A DNA stretch of 64,000 bases from Pantoea ananatis LMG 2665 (lineage in GTDB: Bacteria > Pseudomonadota > Gammaproteobacteria > Enterobacterales > Enterobacteriaceae): positions 248,001 through 312,000 of the forward strand of contig NZ_JMJJ01000004.1 of the NCBI RefSeq assembly GCF_000710035.2, read 5' to 3'. Every line of letters starts with the position of its first letter. Positions within the stretch are counted from its first letter, which is position 1. A program made the translations under genes and the position numbers. Under the pieces are notes generated by a model. It saw only the letters and a list, made by a program, of their open reading frames with translations, was not told the origin of the DNA and ran no database searches. This document shows positions 45,352 to 55,519 of the stretch, piece by piece.

Positions 45352-46091
45352 TATTTGCCTCCCACGTTGCCAGGCAGGCGCACTTTGCGTTCGACCAGGC
45401 CCATCAGTACCATAATCACCAGGTTAATTCCCACGTAAGCCAGGGTAATCGCCGTAAAGGATTCGTAGGCGTGCGAGGAATAGTCCAGCAGTTTGCCGGC
45501 CTGAGCCGCCATATCCACCAGGCCGATCGTCGAGGCAATAGCCGAGTTTTTCACCAGATTAAGCATTTCTGACGTCATTGGCGGCACGATTACCCGGTAA
45601 GCATTGGGCAACAGCACATAGCGATAGGTTTGGGGCAGCGTCAGCCCCATGGCCAGCCCGGCATTCTTTTGTCCACGCGGTAAAGACTGAATGGCTGCAC
45701 GCACCTGCTCGCACACACGGGCAGCGGTGAACAGTCCCAGACAGACAACAGAGGAGATAAAGAATTGCAGATTGGGATCCAGCTCCGACTTAAACCACAT
45801 CCCCAGATCCTGTCCTACCAACTCTGGCGCAACCAGATACCAGAAGAAGAACTGAACAATCAGGGGGATATTACGAAACAGTTCGACATAGCAGGTTCCT
45901 ATCGTTGATAACAGACGATTAGGCACAGTACGCAGAATGCCGAAAAATGAACCCACACAGAAAGCAATAATCCAGGCACAACAGGAGACGGCAATCGTCA
46001 CCTGAAAACCGGACCACAGCCAGCCGAGATAGGTGGTATTACCGAACGGGGCCTGTTCGAGAAATATGCCCCAGTTCCAATCGATACCCAT
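45351..46091 (-). CDS. gltJ: Glutamate/aspartate ABC permease GltJ
   Basis: A 246-residue inner-membrane permease, partner of GltK. The EAA loop is visible as [21 protein letters not shown]. The N terminus (G-I-D-W-N-W-G-I-F) matches E. coli GltJ. It is separated from gltI by a 153-nt gap with a terminator-like hairpin, which lets the binding protein be made in excess over the permease. Confidence 0.96.
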   Translation of the reverse strand: MGIDWNWGIFLEQAPFGNTTYLGWLWSGFQVTIAVSCCAWIIAFCVGSFFGILRTVPNRLLSTIGTCYVELFRNIPLIVQFFFWYLVAPELVGQDLGMWFKSELDPNLQFFISSVVCLGLFTAARVCEQVRAAIQSLPRGQKNAGLAMGLTLPQTYRYVLLPNAYRVIVPPMTSEMLNLVKNSAIASTIGLVDMAAQAGKLLDYSSHAYESFTAITLAYVGINLVIMVLMGLVERKVRLPGNVGGK

Positions 46092-46104
46092 AACGAGCTC
46101 CGGT

Positions 46105-46128
46105 AAAAAAGGGTAGCAGAGCTACCCT
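46105..46128 (-). terminator. Terminator in the gltI-gltJ gap
   Basis: Minus-strand stem AGGGTAGC/GCTACCCT with a 3-nt loop and six T. Partial termination here would lower gltJKL relative to gltI. Confidence 0.85.
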
Positions 46129-46250
46129 GAAGATTGATGAGCGGCTAATTTCGCCTGATTCGGGGGAACGACCCGTTCAGGCTGTCTGTCCACGCCGCGG
46201 TTTCAGCAATCGAGAGGGCGACGAGGCCGCCCTTGTTATCGTTGTTAATT
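46105..46250 (-). ncRNA. sroC: Probable SroC sponge RNA from the gltI-gltJ intercistron
   Basis: In E. coli and Salmonella SroC is cut from gltIJKL mRNA at this position and soaks up the sRNA GcvB. Here the 153-nt gltI-gltJ gap ends, on the minus strand, with a strong Rho-independent terminator (AGGGTAGC, TCT, GCTACCCT, T6 at 46128-46105). A second hairpin (AGGGCG with CGCCCT, near 46212-46230) follows the gltI stop. Position, length and terminator fit SroC. The 5' end is a processing site and cannot be read. Confidence 0.55.
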
Positions 46251-47141
46251 CAGTGCCTTGTCATTCGGCGTTTTGAACAGCGTTTTCATGTCGTCAGACA
46301 GTTCAAAGTTCATGTTCAGGTTTTTTGGCGGAATAGGCTGTTTAAACCAGGTGTCGAACCATTTCTCTGCCTGACCGGAGGTCTGGGCTTTGGCAATGGT
46401 GTCATCGACCAGGGCTTTGAACTGCGGATCGTCTTTACGCAGCATACAGCCATAGGCTTCTTTAGACTGTGGCGTACCGATGATAACCCAGTCATCCGGC
46501 TTTTTCGCTTTGGCGCGTTCGCCTGCCAGCAGGGCATCATCCATCATAAAGGCCACGGCGCGACCGGTTTCCAGCGTGCGGAATGAATCACCATGGTCTT
46601 TGGCGCTGATGATGCGCATATCCATCTTTTTCTCGTCGTTCAGTTTGTGCAGCAGCACTTCTGACGTGGTACCCGAGGTCACTACAACGGTTTTGCCTTT
46701 CAAATCGTCAAAATCTTTGATCGGGCTGCCTTTCTTAACCAGCAAACGGGTGCCGATAACAAAAATGGTATCGGAGAACGCCGCCTGTTTCTGGCGCTCA
46801 AGGTTGTTAGTGGTAGAGCCACATTCGTAATCGTATGTGCCGTTTTGCAGCAGGGGAATACGGTTTTGTGAGGTGATCGGGATCATTTTGATTTGCAGAT
46901 CGGGCTTATTTAACTTGGCTTTAATGGCTTCTGCGATAGCGTTTGAATACGCCTGAGAATAGCCAACGACCTTTTGCTGGTTGTCGTAATAAGAAAAGGG
47001 AACTGATGATTCACGATGCCCGATGACAATGACGCCATTGTCATTGATTTTCTTCAGGGTACCGCTCAGATCTTCCGCCTGGGCCGCTCCCGCCGCTGCG
47101 CTTAACAGCAGAAGAGATAATGCCACTTTGCGTAATTGCAT
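46245..47141 (-). CDS. gltI: Glutamate/aspartate periplasmic binding protein GltI
   Basis: A 298-residue cluster-3 solute-binding protein. Signal peptide of 22 residues (ending AQA). The family pattern G-V-I-V-I-G-H-R, then F-S-Y-Y-D-N-Q-Q-K-V-V-G-Y-S is seen at the mature start, and L-K-G-K-T-V-V-V-T-S-G-T-T in the second lobe. It captures glutamate and aspartate for GltJKL. First gene of the operon. Confidence 0.97.
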   Translation of the reverse strand: MQLRKVALSLLLLSAAAGAAQAEDLSGTLKKINDNGVIVIGHRESSVPFSYYDNQQKVVGYSQAYSNAIAEAIKAKLNKPDLQIKMIPITSQNRIPLLQNGTYDYECGSTTNNLERQKQAAFSDTIFVIGTRLLVKKGSPIKDFDDLKGKTVVVTSGTTSEVLLHKLNDEKKMDMRIISAKDHGDSFRTLETGRAVAFMMDDALLAGERAKAKKPDDWVIIGTPQSKEAYGCMLRKDDPQFKALVDDTIAKAQTSGQAEKWFDTWFKQPIPPKNLNMNFELSDDMKTLFKTPNDKALN

Positions 47142-47550
47142 GTTCCAACTCCTTCATGTGGAAAGTGCACAGGATCTACCCTGTACTGATTGTGTGATGT
47201 TGTGTGTATTTTGCGCTGCTTTTTTTGTTATCCCTTCGCGCGACTGCGCTAAGAATATTCACTAACATAGCGGATTGTTAACTCAATGAAACAAAAAAGT
47301 TTCTTTTTTGCGATGTCATTCGCACCAAAAAAAGGCAAATAATCGCCATTGCACGTAAAAGGTGCGCATCTGGACTCTTTTTAGTGCGTCTCGTCCGTTA
47401 ACTGGCCCGAATGTCGATGAATACAGAAATATTTTGCAATCATCGTGCCAAAACAAAATGACAATTGGGTGAAATGGCCGTTTTACTGCAGAGGCAGAGG
47501 CAGAGGCAGACAGATGAAGAGGCGGCGAAACAGCGCTTCGCCGCAGAGGA
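47142..47550. other. gltI-lnt gap
   Basis: This 409-nt region contains the gltI upstream promoter area and, at 47489-47510, tandem copies of a CAGAGG unit. No gene or RNA was recognised. It lies just upstream of gltI and downstream of lnt on the minus strand. Confidence 0.5.
47489..47510. repeat. 6-bp tandem repeat (3.7 copies)
   Basis: The unit CAGAGG is repeated three times and then CAGA. It is outside genes, 41 nt past the lnt stop. Confidence 0.75.
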
Positions 47551-49074
47551 TTAGCGGTTACGCCTGATAAAGGCAATGACGCCGCTCAGCAGCGCGGCCA
47601 ACCACACCGGCCAGATGCCGGCTTTAGAATAGGGCGTTTCACCGCGGGTGGGCGTCACGTTATCCACTAAAACATCCCGGGTGAACTGGGGCAGCACTTT
47701 CTCCACATCGCCATCGGCATTCACCACGGCCGTTACGCCGTTGTTAGTGCCGCGCAGAAGTGGCCTGCCCAGTTCCAGCGCTCGCATACGCGCCATCTGG
47801 AAATGCTGCCAAGGGCCAATCGAGTGACCAAACCAGGCGTCGTTAGAAACGGTTAACAGGAAATTGGTATCCGGACGGAAGTTAGCGCGCACCTGTTCAC
47901 CCAACACGATCTCATAGCAAATGGCCGTGGTCAGATGATAATTCGCCACATTAAGCTGAGGTTGCAGATAAGCGCCGCGGCTAAAGGCGGACATCGGCAA
48001 ATCAAAGAAAGGGGCCAGCGGACGCAGCAGATCGGCCATGGGCACGAATTCCCCAAACGGTACCAGGTGGTTTTTTTGGTAGCGGTTAGTGCTGTAGTAG
48101 TTATAGGGTTTCGGGCCGCCCAGCACGATGACCGTGTTGTAGTCGTGGTAACGATTCTGTTCCAGCCGTGAATCGACGATGCCGGTTACCAGCGAGCTGC
48201 CGCGCGCGCGCAGTTCATTATCCAGCGAACGCAGGAAAGGCTGCTGGTTGCTTTCCAGATCGGTAATGGCCGACTCAGGCCAGATAATAATGGGGGCTTT
48301 GCCCATCAGCGGCTGACTCAAATCGCTGTAGATGCGCAGGGTATTTAGCAGCTGCTGCGGATCCCACTTCATTGACTGGGGAATATCACCCTGTACCAGC
48401 GCCACGTTTACCGCCTGCTTCGGCAGCGCCTGATACCAGTGCAGATAGCGTAACGGCCAGCATACCGCCAGTAATGCCAACGCGCCCAGCAGGCTTTTAA
48501 GATGGCGTTGCTGCAGAGCATAAACCAGTAAGCCCGCAACGATCATCAGCAGGAAGGTGATGGTTTCCACACCGGCCAGGGGCGCAATCCCTTTTAACGG
48601 GCCGTTAATCTGGCTATAGCCAAACTGCAGCCACGGAAAGCCGGTTAATATCCAGCCGCGTAAAAATTCGGTGATCTGCCACAGCGCCGGCGCGGCCAGG
48701 GCCAGTCGCCACAGGGTAGTTCGCGGCCAAATGCGGTTGAGCAGTCCGGCAAACAGCGCCGGATAAACGGCCAGATAAGCCGCGAGCAAAACCACCAGGA
48801 ATACGTTAACCGGGCCTGGCATTCCGCCAAAGGTAGCGATACTGACATAGACCCAGTTAATCCCGCTGCCAAAAAGGCCAAACCCCCAGATGAAACCTAT
48901 GGCGCTGGCCTGCGGGCTGGTGCGGTTTAACGTAAGGATTTGCAACCCACACAGCGAGACGAGGGCAGCAGGCCAAAAATCATAGGGGGAAAACGCCAGC
49001 GTGCCGCAGGCACCGCTGAGTAAAGCCAGCAGCAGACGGACCCGCTGCTGCTGGTAAAGTGAGGCTAATGCCAT
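47551..49074 (-). CDS. lnt: Apolipoprotein N-acyltransferase Lnt
   Basis: An inner-membrane enzyme of about 507 residues that adds the third acyl chain to lipoproteins. Several N-terminal membrane helices precede a periplasmic nitrilase-type domain with catalytic Glu (I-I-W-P-E-S-A), Lys ([12 protein letters not shown]) and Cys (A-I-C-Y-E-I). Start: ATG 49074 aligns with the E. coli start (M-A-F-A-S-L versus M-A-L-A-S-L). An ATG at 49089 would add five residues and overlap corC by 11 nt. It is the last gene of the phoL-ybeY-corC-lnt cluster. Confidence 0.96.
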   Translation of the reverse strand: MALASLYQQQRVRLLLALLSGACGTLAFSPYDFWPAALVSLCGLQILTLNRTSPQASAIGFIWGFGLFGSGINWVYVSIATFGGMPGPVNVFLVVLLAAYLAVYPALFAGLLNRIWPRTTLWRLALAAPALWQITEFLRGWILTGFPWLQFGYSQINGPLKGIAPLAGVETITFLLMIVAGLLVYALQQRHLKSLLGALALLAVCWPLRYLHWYQALPKQAVNVALVQGDIPQSMKWDPQQLLNTLRIYSDLSQPLMGKAPIIIWPESAITDLESNQQPFLRSLDNELRARGSSLVTGIVDSRLEQNRYHDYNTVIVLGGPKPYNYYSTNRYQKNHLVPFGEFVPMADLLRPLAPFFDLPMSAFSRGAYLQPQLNVANYHLTTAICYEIVLGEQVRANFRPDTNFLLTVSNDAWFGHSIGPWQHFQMARMRALELGRPLLRGTNNGVTAVVNADGDVEKVLPQFTRDVLVDNVTPTRGETPYSKAGIWPVWLAALLSGVIAFIRRNR

Positions 49075-49078
49075 AAAT

Positions 49079-49960
49079 TTATTCGTCATCCAGTTGAGGT
49101 TGCGCCGAATTTTCCGGAATTTTTACGTGCACCTGGATGATACGACGGCTGTCAGCCATGGCAACTTTGAACTGGTAACCATCGATGTCGATGCTTTCGC
49201 CGCGCGCCGGCAGGTGACCAAAGCCCTGCATCACCAGTCCACCGATGGTATCCACTTCATCGTCGCTGAACTGGGTGCCAAATACCTCGTTGAAATCTTC
49301 AATCGGGGTAAGTGCCCGAACGGTATAAGTCTGACGGTTGAGCTGGCGGATATCACGATCTTCTTCATCGTCATATTCGTCTTCGATTTCGCCCACGATC
49401 AATTCCAGAATATCTTCAATCGTGACCAGCCCGGACACACCACCAAACTCATCGATCACAATCGCCATATGATAGCGCTGTGAGCGAAACTCTTTCAGCA
49501 TGCGGTCAACGCGCTTGCTCTCAGGGACCACCACCGCCGGACGCAGGACTTTTTCCACGCTGAAAGGCTCAGATTCGCTGCTCATAAACGGCAGCAGATC
49601 TTTCGCCATCAGGATCCCTTCAACGTGGTCTTTGTCTTCGCTGATGACCGGAAAGCGGGAGTGCGCGGAATCGATAATCACGCTGAGGCACTCTTCCAGG
49701 TTCTGATTACGTTTCAGCGTAATCATCTGGGAGCGGGGGATCATGATGTCACGCACGCGCTGTTCTGCAATATCCAGCACGCCCTCGAGCATGTCCCGGG
49801 TATCCTGATCAATCAGATCTTTTTGATTGGAGTCACGGATCAGGCCCAGTAGCTCGTCACGGTTTTTAGGTTCACCGTGGAACAGTTGGTTGATTAGAAG
49901 GGAAAAAAATCCCTTTTTACTACTGGGTGCATCGCTGTTTTGAGAATGGTCGTCGCTCAT
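49079..49960 (-). CDS. corC: CorC (YbeX), CBS-domain magnesium/cobalt efflux protein
   Basis: A 293-residue cytoplasmic protein with two CBS domains (I-M-I-P-R-S-Q-M near residue 95 to about 190) and a C-terminal CorC/HlyC domain. Blocks such as [17 protein letters not shown] and E-I-E-D-E-Y-D match E. coli YbeX. It is linked to Mg/Co efflux and to ribosome maturation. It lies between ybeY and lnt. Confidence 0.95.
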   Translation of the reverse strand: MSDDHSQNSDAPSSKKGFFSLLINQLFHGEPKNRDELLGLIRDSNQKDLIDQDTRDMLEGVLDIAEQRVRDIMIPRSQMITLKRNQNLEECLSVIIDSAHSRFPVISEDKDHVEGILMAKDLLPFMSSESEPFSVEKVLRPAVVVPESKRVDRMLKEFRSQRYHMAIVIDEFGGVSGLVTIEDILELIVGEIEDEYDDEEDRDIRQLNRQTYTVRALTPIEDFNEVFGTQFSDDEVDTIGGLVMQGFGHLPARGESIDIDGYQFKVAMADSRRIIQVHVKIPENSAQPQLDDE

Positions 49961-50041
49961 GGCGGTTTTTAAAGATCTCTCTGGTAAGGAAATTACGCTG
50001 CCGGCCTGTTCACCAGCAGCAGGGTGGCCTGAATCAGATAC

Positions 50042-50515
50042 TCAGGTGTTTTCTTTCTCCGAAATGTACGGATCAGGATAACCAAGAGCAAGCATTATCT
50101 CTGTCTCAATACCTTCCATCTCTTCGGCTTCACTGTCTTCAATGTGATCATAACCCAACAGATGCAGCGTGCCATGGATCACCATGTGCGCCCAGTGGGC
50201 TTCTGGGGTTTTTCCCTGCTCCTGCGCTTCCTGCTCAACGACCTGACGACAAATGATCAGATCGCCTAACAGCGGTAATTCAATGCCGGGCGGGGCTTCA
50301 AAGGGAAATGACAGCACATTGGTCGGTTTATCTTTGCCCCGATAGGTCAGATTAAGTTCATGACTTTCGGCTTCATCCACCAGACGAATGGTCACTTCAC
50401 TTTCTGGCTGGAAGGGCGTTACCGCCGCTTCCAGCCAGCGTTGAAACTGGCTTTCAGTCGGTAAATTATCGGTCTGCTCGCAGGCCAGCTGCAGATCGAG
50501 GATCACGTCGCTCAT
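50042..50515 (-). CDS. ybeY: Endoribonuclease YbeY
   Basis: A 157-residue zinc metalloprotein for 16S rRNA 3'-end maturation and ribosome quality control. The [11 protein letters not shown] motif supplies three histidine ligands. Its start overlaps the phoL stop by 4 nt (ATGA). The gap to corC is 81 nt. Confidence 0.96.
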   Translation of the reverse strand: MSDVILDLQLACEQTDNLPTESQFQRWLEAAVTPFQPESEVTIRLVDEAESHELNLTYRGKDKPTNVLSFPFEAPPGIELPLLGDLIICRQVVEQEAQEQGKTPEAHWAHMVIHGTLHLLGYDHIEDSEAEEMEGIETEIMLALGYPDPYISEKENT

Positions 50516-51573
50516 GAATTCTCCTGGGCGCTGTGCTGGGCCGCAAGGGCATCACGTTTACGCTCTTCCGCTTGCTGATCGCGGCGTTTTTGATCGGCTT
50601 CTTCCCAGGCTTCATAAGCGGTCACAATGCGTGCCACTACGGGATGACGCACAACGTCCTCGCTGTGGAAGAAGTTGAAGCTGATCTCTTCCACTTCAGA
50701 CAGCACCTCAATGGCGTGACGTAAACCGGATTTCGTGTGGCGCGGCAGGTCAATCTGCGTCACGTCACCGGTGATGACCGCTTTAGAGTTAAAGCCAATA
50801 CGGGTCAGAAACATCTTCATCTGCTCGATAGTGGTGTTCTGACTTTCATCAAGAATAATGAAGGCGTCATTGAGCGTACGGCCGCGCATGTAGGCCAGCG
50901 GGGCCACTTCAATGACGTTGCGCTCCATGAGTTTCTCGACCTTCTCGAATCCCAACATCTCAAACAGGGCGTCATAAAGAGGGCGCAGATACGGGTCCAC
51001 TTTCTGACTCAGGTCGCCCGGCAGAAAGCCCAGTTTTTCCCCTGCTTCGACCGCGGGACGCGTCAGCAGGATACGTCGAATCTCCTGACGCTCCAGCGCA
51101 TCGACCGCGGCGGCCACGGCCAGATAGGTTTTACCCGTACCGGCCGGACCCACGCCAAAGGTGATGTCATGGTCGAGAACATTTGCAATGTACTGTGCCT
51201 GATTCGGCGTACGTGGCTTAATGACGCCACGTTTGGTCTTAATGTTGACCGCCTTACCATAGTCCGGCACGCTTTCCGCCGTTTGTTCCAGCACCCGGCT
51301 CTCTTTAATCGCCAGGTGAATCTGTTCAGGCTCAATATCCGGGATCTCCCCGCGCACTGGCGCAGTATCGACATAGAGCGTTTTCAGGATATCAACCGCG
51401 GCATTCACACACAGCACCCGACCAACCAGTTTAAACTGGTTGTCACGGCGATTAATCTCAATGCCGAGACGACGTTCCAGCTGTTTCACATTATCGTCGA
51501 ACGGACCACACAGGCTCATCAGACGGCGGTTATCAGCCGGTTCAAGGGCGATTTCACGGGTTTCAATATTCAA
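50512..51573 (-). CDS. phoL: PhoH-like ATPase PhoL (YbeZ)
   Basis: A 353-residue P-loop ATPase. Walker A is G-P-A-G-T-G-K-T and Walker B lies in [20 protein letters not shown] segment precedes. It works with YbeY in RNA metabolism. Start: TTG 51573 (N-I-E-T-R-E) aligns with the E. coli protein and has AAAGGA upstream; a GTG at 51591 would add six residues. The C terminus is charged and variable. It is 189 nt from miaB. Confidence 0.93.
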   Translation of the reverse strand: MNIETREIALEPADNRRLMSLCGPFDDNVKQLERRLGIEINRRDNQFKLVGRVLCVNAAVDILKTLYVDTAPVRGEIPDIEPEQIHLAIKESRVLEQTAESVPDYGKAVNIKTKRGVIKPRTPNQAQYIANVLDHDITFGVGPAGTGKTYLAVAAAVDALERQEIRRILLTRPAVEAGEKLGFLPGDLSQKVDPYLRPLYDALFEMLGFEKVEKLMERNVIEVAPLAYMRGRTLNDAFIILDESQNTTIEQMKMFLTRIGFNSKAVITGDVTQIDLPRHTKSGLRHAIEVLSEVEEISFNFFHSEDVVRHPVVARIVTAYEAWEEADQKRRDQQAEERKRDALAAQHSAQENS

Positions 51574-51740
51574 ACGAATCCTTTGGGTCACTCAGGGCCA
51601 GTTGAAAGGGTTTGCTGCTGCATCAAACGCGTTAAACGGATGCATCGTAACGAAATTATTTATGCGGTAGCGCCGGGGCGCAAGCTTGTGAAGTGATATT
51701 TGGGCGGCACTGGCATAAACCAAGTGCAAAACAGCAGAAT

Positions 51741-51769
51741 GTGCGGCGGCGAATGCTGGGCCGCCGCAC
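51741..51769 (-). terminator. GC-rich hairpin after miaB
   Basis: Arms GTGCGGCGG and CCGCCGCAC, about 12 nt past the miaB stop. It lacks a clear T tract, so it may only slow RNA decay or weakly terminate. Confidence 0.45.
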
Positions 51770-51780
51770 AAAACGAAGCA

Positions 51781-53205
51781 TCAGGGCTGGAATACGCCAA
51801 CGCCGATGTCGTTTTCCTTGCGGGTACGGGCGATAACGGACGCCGGGCTTTCCGCCACACGCAGGCCCAGTTCCTCTTCTGTACGAACCAGCTTGCCGCG
51901 CAGTGAGTTGGTATAAACGTCCACGATTTCCACGTCGGCAAATTTACCAATCATCTCCACGGGCCCTTCAAAGTTGACCACACGGTTGTTTTCGGTGCGG
52001 CCAGTCAGCTCCATCACGTTTTTACGTGAGATGCCCTCGACCAGAATGCGCTGCACGCTGCCCATCATACGACGGCTGATGGCCATCGCCTGCTGATTGA
52101 TACGTTCCTGCAGAATATAGAGACGCTGTTTCTTCTCGTCTTCGCTGACGTCATCAGGCAGGTCTGCCGCCGGTGTACCGGGACGCGCGGAGTAGATAAA
52201 GCTGTAGCTCATATCAAAGTTGATATCGCCAATCAGCTTCATGGTCTGTTCAAAGTCCTGCTGGGTTTCCCCCGGGAAGCCAATGATAAAGTCAGAGCTG
52301 ATTTCAATATCCGGACGCGCCGCCCGCAGTTTGCGAATGATGGCCTTGTATTCCAGCGCGGTATGCGCACGCTTCATCAGCGTCAGAATACGGTCGGCAC
52401 CGCTCTGTACGGGCAGATGCAGGAAGCTCACCAACTCTGGCGTATCGCGATAGACCTCAATGATGTCATCAGTGAATTCAATCGGGTGGCTGGTGGTGAA
52501 ACGAATGCGGTCAATGCCGTCGATGGCCGCGACCAGACGCAACAGCTCAGCAAAGGTGCAAACGTCACCATCGAAGGTCGCGCCGCGATAGGCGTTGACG
52601 TTCTGACCGAGCAGGTTGACCTCGCGAACCCCCTGTGCAGCCAGTTGGGCGATCTCCAGCAGAATATCATCTGAGGGACGGCTGACTTCCTCGCCGCGGG
52701 TATAAGGCACCACGCAGAACGTACAGTATTTGTTGCAGCCTTCCATGATGGAGACAAACGCGGTTGGCCCTTCAGCACGCGGTTCAGGCAGACGGTCAAA
52801 CTTTTCGATTTCCGGGAAGCTGATATCCACAACCGGACTTTTGCTGCCGCGCACGGTGTTGATCATTTCGGGCAGACGGTGCAGGGTTTGCGGACCAAAG
52901 ACGATGTCCACGCATGGCGCACGCTGGCGAATATGATCGCCTTCCTGTGACGCAACGCAGCCGCCGACACCGATAATCAAATCCGGGTTGCGCTCTTTCA
53001 GTTTTTTCCAGCGCCCCAACTGGTGGAAGACCTTCTCCTGCGCTTTCTCGCGGATAGAGCAGGTGTTGAGCAGCAGAATATCCGCCTCTTCGGCTTCCTC
53101 TGTCAGGGTATAGCCGTGCGTGCTGTTCAGTAGGTCAGACATCTTAGATGAATCGTACTCATTCATCTGACATCCCCAGGTTTTGATATGCAGTTTTTTT
53201 GTCAT
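51781..53205 (-). CDS. miaB: tRNA methylthiotransferase MiaB
   Basis: A 474-residue radical-SAM enzyme that makes ms2i6A37 in tRNAs. C12, C49 and C83 bind the auxiliary cluster and C157-x3-C161-x2-C164 the SAM cluster. The TRAM domain is at the C terminus. ATG 53205 gives the E. coli length; ATG 53217 would add four residues, and the frame open to 53718 runs antisense through ubiF. It is divergent from ubiF. Confidence 0.96.
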   Translation of the reverse strand: MTKKLHIKTWGCQMNEYDSSKMSDLLNSTHGYTLTEEAEEADILLLNTCSIREKAQEKVFHQLGRWKKLKERNPDLIIGVGGCVASQEGDHIRQRAPCVDIVFGPQTLHRLPEMINTVRGSKSPVVDISFPEIEKFDRLPEPRAEGPTAFVSIMEGCNKYCTFCVVPYTRGEEVSRPSDDILLEIAQLAAQGVREVNLLGQNVNAYRGATFDGDVCTFAELLRLVAAIDGIDRIRFTTSHPIEFTDDIIEVYRDTPELVSFLHLPVQSGADRILTLMKRAHTALEYKAIIRKLRAARPDIEISSDFIIGFPGETQQDFEQTMKLIGDINFDMSYSFIYSARPGTPAADLPDDVSEDEKKQRLYILQERINQQAMAISRRMMGSVQRILVEGISRKNVMELTGRTENNRVVNFEGPVEMIGKFADVEIVDVYTNSLRGKLVRTEEELGLRVAESPASVIARTRKENDIGVGVFQP

Positions 53206-53373
53206 CGAGCTAGCCATTAAATCAGTGCAGTGAAGTGCTGGGGGCGTATTGTAATGCTTTGCTGCGGATGTGACCAGCCTGAGGGCTTTTCTGATCGTGT
53301 CTGATTTTTCCGGTACACTTTGCCGTAAGACAACCGCGCTGAAAAGTGACGGCAGATAAGAGGGAAAAAAGTT

Positions 53374-54546
53374 ATGCAGGATAACCGGTTTGATGTGGTG
53401 ATAGTGGGCGGTGGCATGGTCGGCGCCGCGCTGGCATGTGGTCTGACGCAGCACCAGTTTCGTGTGGCGGTTGTAGAGCGGGCAACGCCACCTCCTTTTG
53501 ATCCACACAGCCTGCCCGATGTGCGTATTTCCGCGGTCGGATCCTCTTCCGTGGCACTCCTGAAACAGCTCAACGTCTGGCAACGTGTTGAGGCGATGCG
53601 CTGTGCGCCTTATCGCAAACTTGAAACCTGGGAGTGGCAAACGGCGCAGGTCAATTTCGACGCCGAATCGCTGGGGCTGCCTGAACTCGGTTACATGGTT
53701 GAAAATAATGTGTTGCAACGCGCCCTGTGGGAAGAGATGGAACAGCGCGGCATCACCCTGCTGTGCCCGGCGACGATGGACGACCTCCAGCCCTGCAATG
53801 GCGGCTGGACGCTGTCATTGAGCAATGGGACTGCGATCAGCACGGCATTAGTCGTGGGGGCCGATGGTGCCAACTCGCAGGTGCGGCAAATGGCCGGTAT
53901 CGGCATTCGTGGCTGGCGCTACGCGCAGTCCTGTCTGCTGGTCAGCGTCACCTGTGAACATCCCGCTGGCGATGCCACCTGGCAGCATTTTACGCCGCAG
54001 GGGCCGCGTGCGTTTCTGCCGCTGTTTGGCAACCATGCTTCTCTGGTGTGGTACGACTCCGCTGCACGCATTCGTCAGCTACAGACTATGCCGATGGCGC
54101 AGCTGGAAAAAGAAATTGCCCGGCATTTCCCGGCACGGCTGGGACGCTTTCATGCCCATGCAGCCGGGGGCTTCCCGCTGGTGCGTCGTCACGCCTCGCG
54201 CTATGTTATGCCAGGGCTGGCGCTGGTGGGGGATGCCGCGCACACCATTAATCCTCTGGCGGGGCAGGGCGTCAATCTGGGCTATCGGGATATCGATGCA
54301 TTAATGGACGTATTGATTGAGGCGCGCGATAAAGCAGAGGACTGGTCATCCGAACGCATACTGCTGCGCTATCAACGCCAGCGGCGCAACGATAACCTAC
54401 TGATGCAGAGTGGCATGGACCTGTTCTATTTTACCTTCAGTAACCAGGTTGGGCCGCTAAAGCTGGTGCGCAATCTGGGGCTCATTGCCGCTGAGCATTC
54501 AGGCGTGCTGAAGCGTCAGGTTTTGCGATACGCACTAGGATTGTAA
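53374..54546 (+). CDS. ubiF: Ubiquinone-biosynthesis monooxygenase UbiF
   Basis: A 390-residue FAD hydroxylase for C6 of the ubiquinone ring. The dinucleotide-binding G-G-G-M-V-G is at residues 12-17, the D-G motif V-V-G-A-D-G-A-N-S is mid-protein, and the C-terminal FAD motif is [18 protein letters not shown]. Overall it fits E. coli UbiF (391 residues). It ends shortly before the convergent tRNA operon. Confidence 0.95.
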   Translation: MQDNRFDVVIVGGGMVGAALACGLTQHQFRVAVVERATPPPFDPHSLPDVRISAVGSSSVALLKQLNVWQRVEAMRCAPYRKLETWEWQTAQVNFDAESLGLPELGYMVENNVLQRALWEEMEQRGITLLCPATMDDLQPCNGGWTLSLSNGTAISTALVVGADGANSQVRQMAGIGIRGWRYAQSCLLVSVTCEHPAGDATWQHFTPQGPRAFLPLFGNHASLVWYDSAARIRQLQTMPMAQLEKEIARHFPARLGRFHAHAAGGFPLVRRHASRYVMPGLALVGDAAHTINPLAGQGVNLGYRDIDALMDVLIEARDKAEDWSSERILLRYQRQRRNDNLLMQSGMDLFYFTFSNQVGPLKLVRNLGLIAAEHSGVLKRQVLRYALGL

Positions 54547-54597
54547 GCATCGGCTGCGCGTTGCCTTGAGGTGATGCGTGGCCGGTTTGACCGAAAG

Positions 54598-54634
54598 ACA
54601 AAAACAACAAAGCCCGCAGAAGCGGGCTTTGTTG
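54598..54634 (-). terminator. Terminator of the tRNA operon
   Basis: Perfect 13-bp arms CAACAAAGCCCGC and GCGGGCTTTGTTG with an AGAA loop and a T run on the minus strand. It is 7 nt past the last tRNA and may also stop ubiF transcripts. Confidence 0.9.
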
Positions 54635-54641
54635 CTTAATT

Positions 54642-54716
54642 TGGCTGGGGTGCAGGGATTCGAACCCCGGAATGCTGGTATCAGAAACCAGTGCCTTACC
54701 GCTTGGCGACACCCCA
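54642..54716 (-). tRNA. glnX: tRNA-Gln (CUG)
   Basis: A 75-nt cloverleaf with encoded CCA. The anticodon loop is TTCTGAT, so the anticodon is CTG, reading CAG. The sequence is identical to the next copy. It is the last of seven tRNAs in the order metT-leuW-glnU-glnW-metU-glnV-glnX, as in E. coli. Confidence 0.97.
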
Positions 54717-54743
54717 ATGGTGTCAAATCAAATTGTCTAAAAA

Positions 54744-54818
54744 TGGCTGGGGTGCAGGGATTCGAACCCCGGAATGCTGGTATCAGAAACCAGTGCCTTA
54801 CCGCTTGGCGACACCCCA
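54744..54818 (-). tRNA. glnV: tRNA-Gln (CUG), second copy
   Basis: A 75-nt tRNA with anticodon CTG and encoded CCA. It is identical to the copy at 54642. A 27-nt spacer separates them. Confidence 0.97.
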
Positions 54819-54824
54819 AGAAAA

Positions 54825-54901
54825 TGGTGGCTACGACGGGAATCGAACCTGTGACCCCAGCATTATGAGTGCTGTGCTCTAACCAGCTGAGCTACGTAGC
54901 C
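54825..54901 (-). tRNA. metU: tRNA-Met (elongator, CAU)
   Basis: A 77-nt tRNA with anticodon CAT and encoded CCA. The acceptor begins GGCTACG, matching the E. coli elongator methionine tRNA and not the initiator. It is identical to the copy at 55225. Confidence 0.96.
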
Positions 54902-54923
54902 AAATTGTACTGCCTTTCGATGA

Positions 54924-54998
54924 TGGCTGGGATACCTGGATTCGAACCAGGGAATGCCGGTATCAAAAACCGGTGCCTTACCGCTTGGCGATATCCCA
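54924..54998 (-). tRNA. glnW: tRNA-Gln (UUG)
   Basis: A 75-nt tRNA with anticodon loop TTTTGAT, so anticodon TTG, reading CAA. CCA is encoded. It differs from its neighbour at one acceptor-stem position (TGGGATA versus TGGGGTA). Confidence 0.97.
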
Positions 54999-55032
54999 TT
55001 CGTCCACTCGCAGCCGCGAGATACATCGAAAT

Positions 55033-55107
55033 TGGCTGGGGTACCTGGATTCGAACCAGGGAATGCCGGTATCAAAAACCGGTGCCTTACCGCTTGGCGA
55101 TACCCCA
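55033..55107 (-). tRNA. glnU: tRNA-Gln (UUG), second copy
   Basis: A 75-nt tRNA with anticodon TTG and encoded CCA. It is almost the same as the copy at 54924. Confidence 0.97.
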
Positions 55108-55129
55108 TCCATGCTGCCGAATCATGAAA

Positions 55130-55214
55130 TGGTGCGGGAGGCGAGACTTGAACTCGCACACCTTGCGGCGCCAGAACCTAAATCTGGTGCGTCTACCAAT
55201 TTCGCCACTCCCGC
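55130..55214 (-). tRNA. leuW: tRNA-Leu (UAG)
   Basis: An 85-nt class II tRNA with long variable arm. The anticodon is TAG, reading CUA/CUG. CCA is encoded. It nearly matches E. coli leuW. Confidence 0.97.
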
Positions 55215-55224
55215 AGAAAAAAGA

Positions 55225-55301
55225 TGGTGGCTACGACGGGAATCGAACCTGTGACCCCAGCATTATGAGTGCTGTGCTCTAACCAGCTGAGCTACGTAGC
55301 C
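55225..55301 (-). tRNA. metT: tRNA-Met (elongator, CAU), first in operon
   Basis: A 77-nt tRNA with anticodon CAT and encoded CCA, identical to the copy at 54825. It is nearest the operon promoter. Confidence 0.96.
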
Positions 55302-55341
55302 ATCTTTTTTTCGCGCAACCTTCATCGGCGTTGCGGGGCGC

Positions 55342-55370
55342 ATTATGCGGAGTTGACTACACAGCGTCAA
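55342..55370 (-). promoter_or_regulatory. Stringent-type promoter of the tRNA operon
   Basis: On the minus strand: -35 TTGACG (55370-55365), a 17-bp spacer, -10 CATAAT (55347-55342), then a GC-rich discriminator GCGCCCCGC. This is the standard layout of growth-rate and ppGpp controlled stable-RNA promoters. The first tRNA starts about 40 nt downstream. Confidence 0.8.
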
Positions 55371-55471
55371 CAAGTTTTTTGCCGTTTTTTGCCTTCAAAC
55401 GCCTGTTTGTCTGGCTTATAACCAGGGTGATGCTTTATTCGGCAATTTTTCAGTGAATACAACGGCAATAA

Positions 55472-55499
55472 CAAAAAAGATGGGCCATATACGGCCCAT
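55472..55499 (-). terminator. asnB terminator
   Basis: Minus-strand stem ATGGGCC/GGCCCAT with a 6-nt loop followed by six T. It is about 20 nt past the asnB stop. Confidence 0.85.
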
Positions 55500-55519
55500 A
55501 TTGTCACTCAGTATAGCAC

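Noticed and set aside
53206..53718. Long N-terminal extension of miaB
   Set aside because: It runs antisense through ubiF; the MiaB homology and E. coli length begin at 53205.
54578..55282. Protein frames across the tRNA cluster
   Set aside because: They are translations of tRNA genes and repeat because the tRNAs repeat.
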